From positions 992,001-1,056,000 of the forward strand of contig JADJWQ010000006.1 of the NCBI GenBank assembly GCA_016716265.1: DNA of 64,000 bases. The letters are read 5' to 3'. The first letter of the stretch is position 1, and each line of letters opens with the position of its first letter. Made by a program: the position numbers and the translations under genes. A model generated the notes under the pieces. It saw only the letters and a program-made list of their open reading frames with translations. It did no database searches and was not told the origin of the DNA. This document shows, piece after piece, positions 61,612 through 64,000 of this stretch. This DNA is from Planctomycetota bacterium (GTDB lineage: Bacteria; Planctomycetota; UBA1135; UBA2386).

Positions 61612-62070
61612 ATGACGGTGGGTTCCGATGCCGACGCCGCCGACCGAACGGACGACCTGCGCGCCACGCTGCCGGGGGCGCTCGGTGCGCTGCGGCAATT
61701 CGTCGAGCGGCTGCGCGTGCCGACGGGCGACGTCGACGACGTCGTGCAGGAGGCGCTCGCGCGCGCGTGGCGCTCGCGGCGGAGCTTCGATCCGGCGGCC
61801 GGCAGTCTGGACGCGTGGCTCCGGACGACCGCGTTCCGCACCTGGCTCGACCTCCGCGCGCGCCGTCCGCGCGCCCGCGCGGGTGGGCTCGGTGACTCGG
61901 CGCCGGGGCCGGAGCTCGTCGATCCGCGACAGGCGGCGCCCGGGCTGCGCGCGGAGCTCGACGAGCTGCTCGCCCGACTCGCCCCGCTCGAGCGACGGGC
62001 GCTGCTGTTGTTCCACCGCGACGGCGGCTCGCGGAATGGCGGGCCGCGGAGGACGGACGATGAACTCTGA
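61612..62070 (+). CDS. ECF sigma factor lacking region 4
   Basis: 152 residues, ATG at 61612 with AGGGGA upstream. Region 2 is normal: VDDVVQEALARAWRSRRSFD, AGSLDAWLRTTAFRTWLDLR. After LARLAPLERRALLLFHRDGG, where the region-4 helix-turn-helix should continue for about 45 residues, the sequence turns into SRNGGPRRTDDEL and stops, overlapping the next ATG. The -35-recognition helices are missing. It may be non-functional, or an unusual region-2-only factor or decoy. The downstream anti-sigma-like gene is intact and coupled to it. Confidence 0.75.
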   Translation: MTVGSDADAADRTDDLRATLPGALGALRQFVERLRVPTGDVDDVVQEALARAWRSRRSFDPAAGSLDAWLRTTAFRTWLDLRARRPRARAGGLGDSAPGPELVDPRQAAPGLRAELDELLARLAPLERRALLLFHRDGGSRNGGPRRTDDEL

Positions 62071-62593
62071 TCCGCACGCCGCGCTGTGGGAGCGCGCGCA
62101 CGCAGCCCTCGACGAACGGCGCGATCCGCGCATCGATCCGCGCATCGCGGAGCTCGCGGCCGACGCGCCCGAGGCGGCCGCGGAGCTGCTGGCGCTGGTC
62201 GACACTCTCGACACGATCGCGGCGGCGGTGGACCGTCCTCCGCGCTGCACCGCAGCTCGATCGCGGTGGCCGCGCCAAGTCGCGACGGCCGCTGTCGCTG
62301 CGCTGCTGGTCGCGGTCGGCCTGCGCACGGTCGCCCGACCTGAGGCGCCCGACGCGGGGCATCGCGAGCCGGCGCCGACGCGCGCGGCAGCGCAGAGCGC
62401 GACGCGCGTCCTGAGCTGGAGCGTGGCGGTCGATTCGATCGGTGCCGGGCGGGTGAAACGGCGCGACCAGATCGGCCCGCGCGGGGCCACGCGCGAACTC
62501 CGCTCGGTCGCGACGGGTCGGGAGCTGCCGGCGACCGGCCGCGTGATCGAATTCCACACGTCGGTCGCCACGAGCGCGCCACCATCACGGTGA
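62060..62593 (+). CDS. Probable membrane anti-sigma-type protein
   Basis: 177 residues. The ATG lies inside the end of the sigma gene (11-base overlap). The N-terminal about 60 residues are helical and acidic (DPHAALWERAHAALDERRDP, then IAELAADAPEAAAELLALVD), resembling the start of zinc-less anti-sigma domains. One transmembrane helix at 74-92 (VATAAVAALLVAVGLRTVA) and a small outer part follow. No cysteine-rich ZAS motif is present. Anti-sigma function is inferred from position. Confidence 0.6.
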   Translation: MNSDPHAALWERAHAALDERRDPRIDPRIAELAADAPEAAAELLALVDTLDTIAAAVDRPPRCTAARSRWPRQVATAAVAALLVAVGLRTVARPEAPDAGHREPAPTRAAAQSATRVLSWSVAVDSIGAGRVKRRDQIGPRGATRELRSVATGRELPATGRVIEFHTSVATSAPPSR

Positions 62594-62635
62594 ACGCGCC
62601 TGCCGAGATCAACGGACCAGACCGGAGTCGACACC

Positions 62636-63550
62636 ATGCACCGCCGGACGATCCTCGCTCTCCTACTGCTGCTGCACGGGCCGGCGCCCGCCCAGGACGC
62701 CCCGGTGGACCCGGCGGCCCAGCAGATCCGCATCCACGACGTGCGCGACCTCGTCGAGCGCGTGAGCGGCGGTGTGGCGTCGGACGCGCGGACCGACGCG
62801 GGTGCGCGGGAGCTCGTCGTCGCCGACCTCGCCACCGCGATCCGAACCTTCGTCGAGCCGGCGCTCCGCGAGGGCGAGTCGATCACGGCGGTGGGCTCGA
62901 CGCACGTCGTCGTCGTCGCGCGTGCCGGACAACAGGACTGGGTCGAGCGGTTCCTCGCCCTGCAGCGGGACGCGCGGGAGACGGTCCTCGTGCTGGAGAT
63001 CCGGATCTACATGGTGCCGGCTGCGAGCTACGCGACCCTCGGACTCGAGAACGGGCCGCGCGTGTTCCAGGGCGTCGATGGGCGCATGGTCAGGATCGCA
63101 CACGACGACGTCGAGGAGGTCACGGTGGCGCGGCTCGCGGCGCTGCCGATGCACCGCGCGTCGCTGTTCGCGGGTCAGCAGCTCAAGTACGTGCAGGACT
63201 ACGAGTTCGTCGAGATCGACATGGAGGGCCGGAAGGTCCTCATCCCCGACCCGAAGATCGCGACCATCGAGGACGGCACGTGGCTCGACGGCACGCTGTC
63301 CCTGGTCGGTCCCGATACGATCGGCCTCGACCTGCGGCTGAACCTGCAGGTCGTCGAGCAGCCGTTCCCGGTGTTCGAGACGAAGTTCGGCGTCGACGGG
63401 ACCCTGAAGATCCAGCTCCCGTCGGCGACGTCCACGACCCTCGCCGCGGTCGCCGCCGTTCGGGCTGGCGACTCCATCATGTTCCCCGCACCGGCGTTCC
63501 GCGGCCGACATCCGGTGATGATCGTCTCCCCGCGCATCGGCGGTCGGTGA
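62636..63550 (+). CDS. Secreted protein related to secretin N-domains
   Basis: 304 residues. Signal peptide MHRRTILALLLLLHGPAPAQ. Then IRIHDVRDLVERVSGG, LATAIRTFVEPALREGESIT and AVGSTHVVVVARAGQQDWVE, RFLALQRDARETVLVLEIRI, the pattern of N0/N1 ring-building domains of secretins and of planctomycete proteins with this YDVRDLV-type start. The part after residue 130 ends with an FP-x6-G-x2-PVMIVSPR strand, but the typical multimer-forming secretin channel is not evident. It may be a periplasmic partner of a secretion system or a solitary protein. It follows the sigma/anti-sigma pair by 42 bases. Confidence 0.65.
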   Translation: MHRRTILALLLLLHGPAPAQDAPVDPAAQQIRIHDVRDLVERVSGGVASDARTDAGARELVVADLATAIRTFVEPALREGESITAVGSTHVVVVARAGQQDWVERFLALQRDARETVLVLEIRIYMVPAASYATLGLENGPRVFQGVDGRMVRIAHDDVEEVTVARLAALPMHRASLFAGQQLKYVQDYEFVEIDMEGRKVLIPDPKIATIEDGTWLDGTLSLVGPDTIGLDLRLNLQVVEQPFPVFETKFGVDGTLKIQLPSATSTTLAAVAAVRAGDSIMFPAPAFRGRHPVMIVSPRIGGR

Positions 63551-63569
63551 GCCCCCCCGCCGCCTGATG

Positions 63570-63589
63570 TAAAAATCGTACGCGGTACG
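63570..63589 (+). promoter_or_regulatory. Possible promoter/operator of the terminal lipoprotein gene
   Basis: In the 50-base gap before 63601, TAAAAAT (63570-63576), rare in this G+C-rich DNA, is followed by a dyad CGTAC-GCG-GTACG at 63577-63589 and the GGAAG ribosome site. This looks like a -10 region with an overlapping operator. Confidence 0.35.
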
Positions 63590-63600
63590 GATCGGAAGCC

Positions 63601-64000
63601 ATGAACAGACTGCTCCCGACTCTCGGCCTGCTCGCGCTGGCGGCAGGCATCCTCCCTGGTTGCGTGCTGTCGATCGGTGGCACGTACCGGGGGCCATTCG
63701 ACTCCGACTCGAACGCCCAGGCGGTCCGCCGCGAGGCGCGCAACCGGCTCGGCGAGCTCGCGCTCGGCATGACGCGCGCGGACGTCGACACCGTGATGGG
63801 CACCGAGCCCGTCTACCTGAGCCGCGAGATCGGTTGGGTGGATCGGCCCTTCCGCACGAGCCGCTACACCGACACCGCCGGCCGCGAGATCACGGTGCTG
63901 GCCTACTACACGGACCTGCGCCGCGCCGACGACCGGATCACCGACGACGAGCTGACACCGGTCGCGCTCGCCGACGGCCGCGTCATCGGCTGGGGACGCG
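63601..64000 (+). CDS. Lipoprotein with DUF3192/SmpA-like domain (3' end outside window)
   Basis: At least 133 residues, cut by the window end. Lipoprotein signal MNRLLPTLGLLALAAGILPG with Cys21 (lipobox LPGC). Then RNRLGELALGMTRADVDTVM with the GMT-x-x-D-V-x-x-V-M-G pattern of BamE/SmpA/DUF3192 repeats, and EITVLAYYTDLRRADDRITD followed by DELTPVALADGRVIGWG, the DUF3192 ending. ATG has GGAAG upstream. Probably an envelope lipoprotein; no role is known for DUF3192 proteins. Confidence 0.8.
   Translation, partial: MNRLLPTLGLLALAAGILPGCVLSIGGTYRGPFDSDSNAQAVRREARNRLGELALGMTRADVDTVMGTEPVYLSREIGWVDRPFRTSRYTDTAGREITVLAYYTDLRRADDRITDDELTPVALADGRVIGWGR

Overview
The window is about 70% G+C with very strong G/C bias at third codon positions. 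It reads as a chromosomal segment of a Planctomycetota-like bacterium. The evidence is the density of large secreted beta-propeller, LamG and FG-GAP proteins sharing one terminal beta-sandwich domain, the Ser/Thr kinases with TPR tails coupled to ECF sigma factors, and a DUF4388 protein. This placement is inferred from gene content only; no rRNA, tRNA, CRISPR array or complete insertion sequence was seen.

Layout. 1-2119: end of a secreted protein and a secreted alpha-helical protein. 2133-8969 (minus): a sialic-acid locus, with a GntR/LacI-type regulator followed by a LamG protein, a sialidase with lectin domains and an N-acetylneuraminate-lyase-like aldolase. 9082-15718 (minus): secreted proteins, a lipoprotein-type isoaspartyl methyltransferase, a membrane protein and a Nudix protein. 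15933-28570 (plus): thirteen tightly packed genes of a contractile injection system (CIS): tail terminator, sheath, tube, a Pro-rich protein, LysM-type tube-baseplate protein, spike, PAAR-like tip, gp25, a baseplate J protein fused to a beta-propeller, tail protein I and three membrane proteins. No AAA+ ATPase, tape measure or tail fibre is visible in this operon or elsewhere in the window. 28687-33516: a VOC protein, two divergent Uma2 genes around a nested inverted repeat, a kelch-type secreted protein and a gene fragment.

33517-36357 is a large lipoprotein of unknown function. 36775-41641 (minus) is an operon of ECF sigma factor, Ser/Thr kinase and secreted protein. A paralogue of that secreted protein (48054-49475) sits next to a second ECF factor (49486-50151). 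In between lie a secreted protein, a hypoxanthine/uracil-type DNA glycosylase translationally coupled to a second kinase, and a MntA-HepT toxin-antitoxin pair. 50238-52523 carries TrkH and a FUN14-like protein. 52581-61476 holds a secreted WD40-like protein, a frameshifted pseudogene, a DUF4388-TPR protein, an acetyl-CoA hydrolase/CoA-transferase and a DUF389 protein. The right end has an ECF factor lacking region 4, its probable membrane anti-sigma partner, a secretin-related secreted protein and a lipoprotein cut by the window edge.

The most interesting system is the compact CIS. Its operon combines a full sheath-tube-baseplate set with membrane-spanning proteins, so it may be a membrane-tethered rather than freely released particle.
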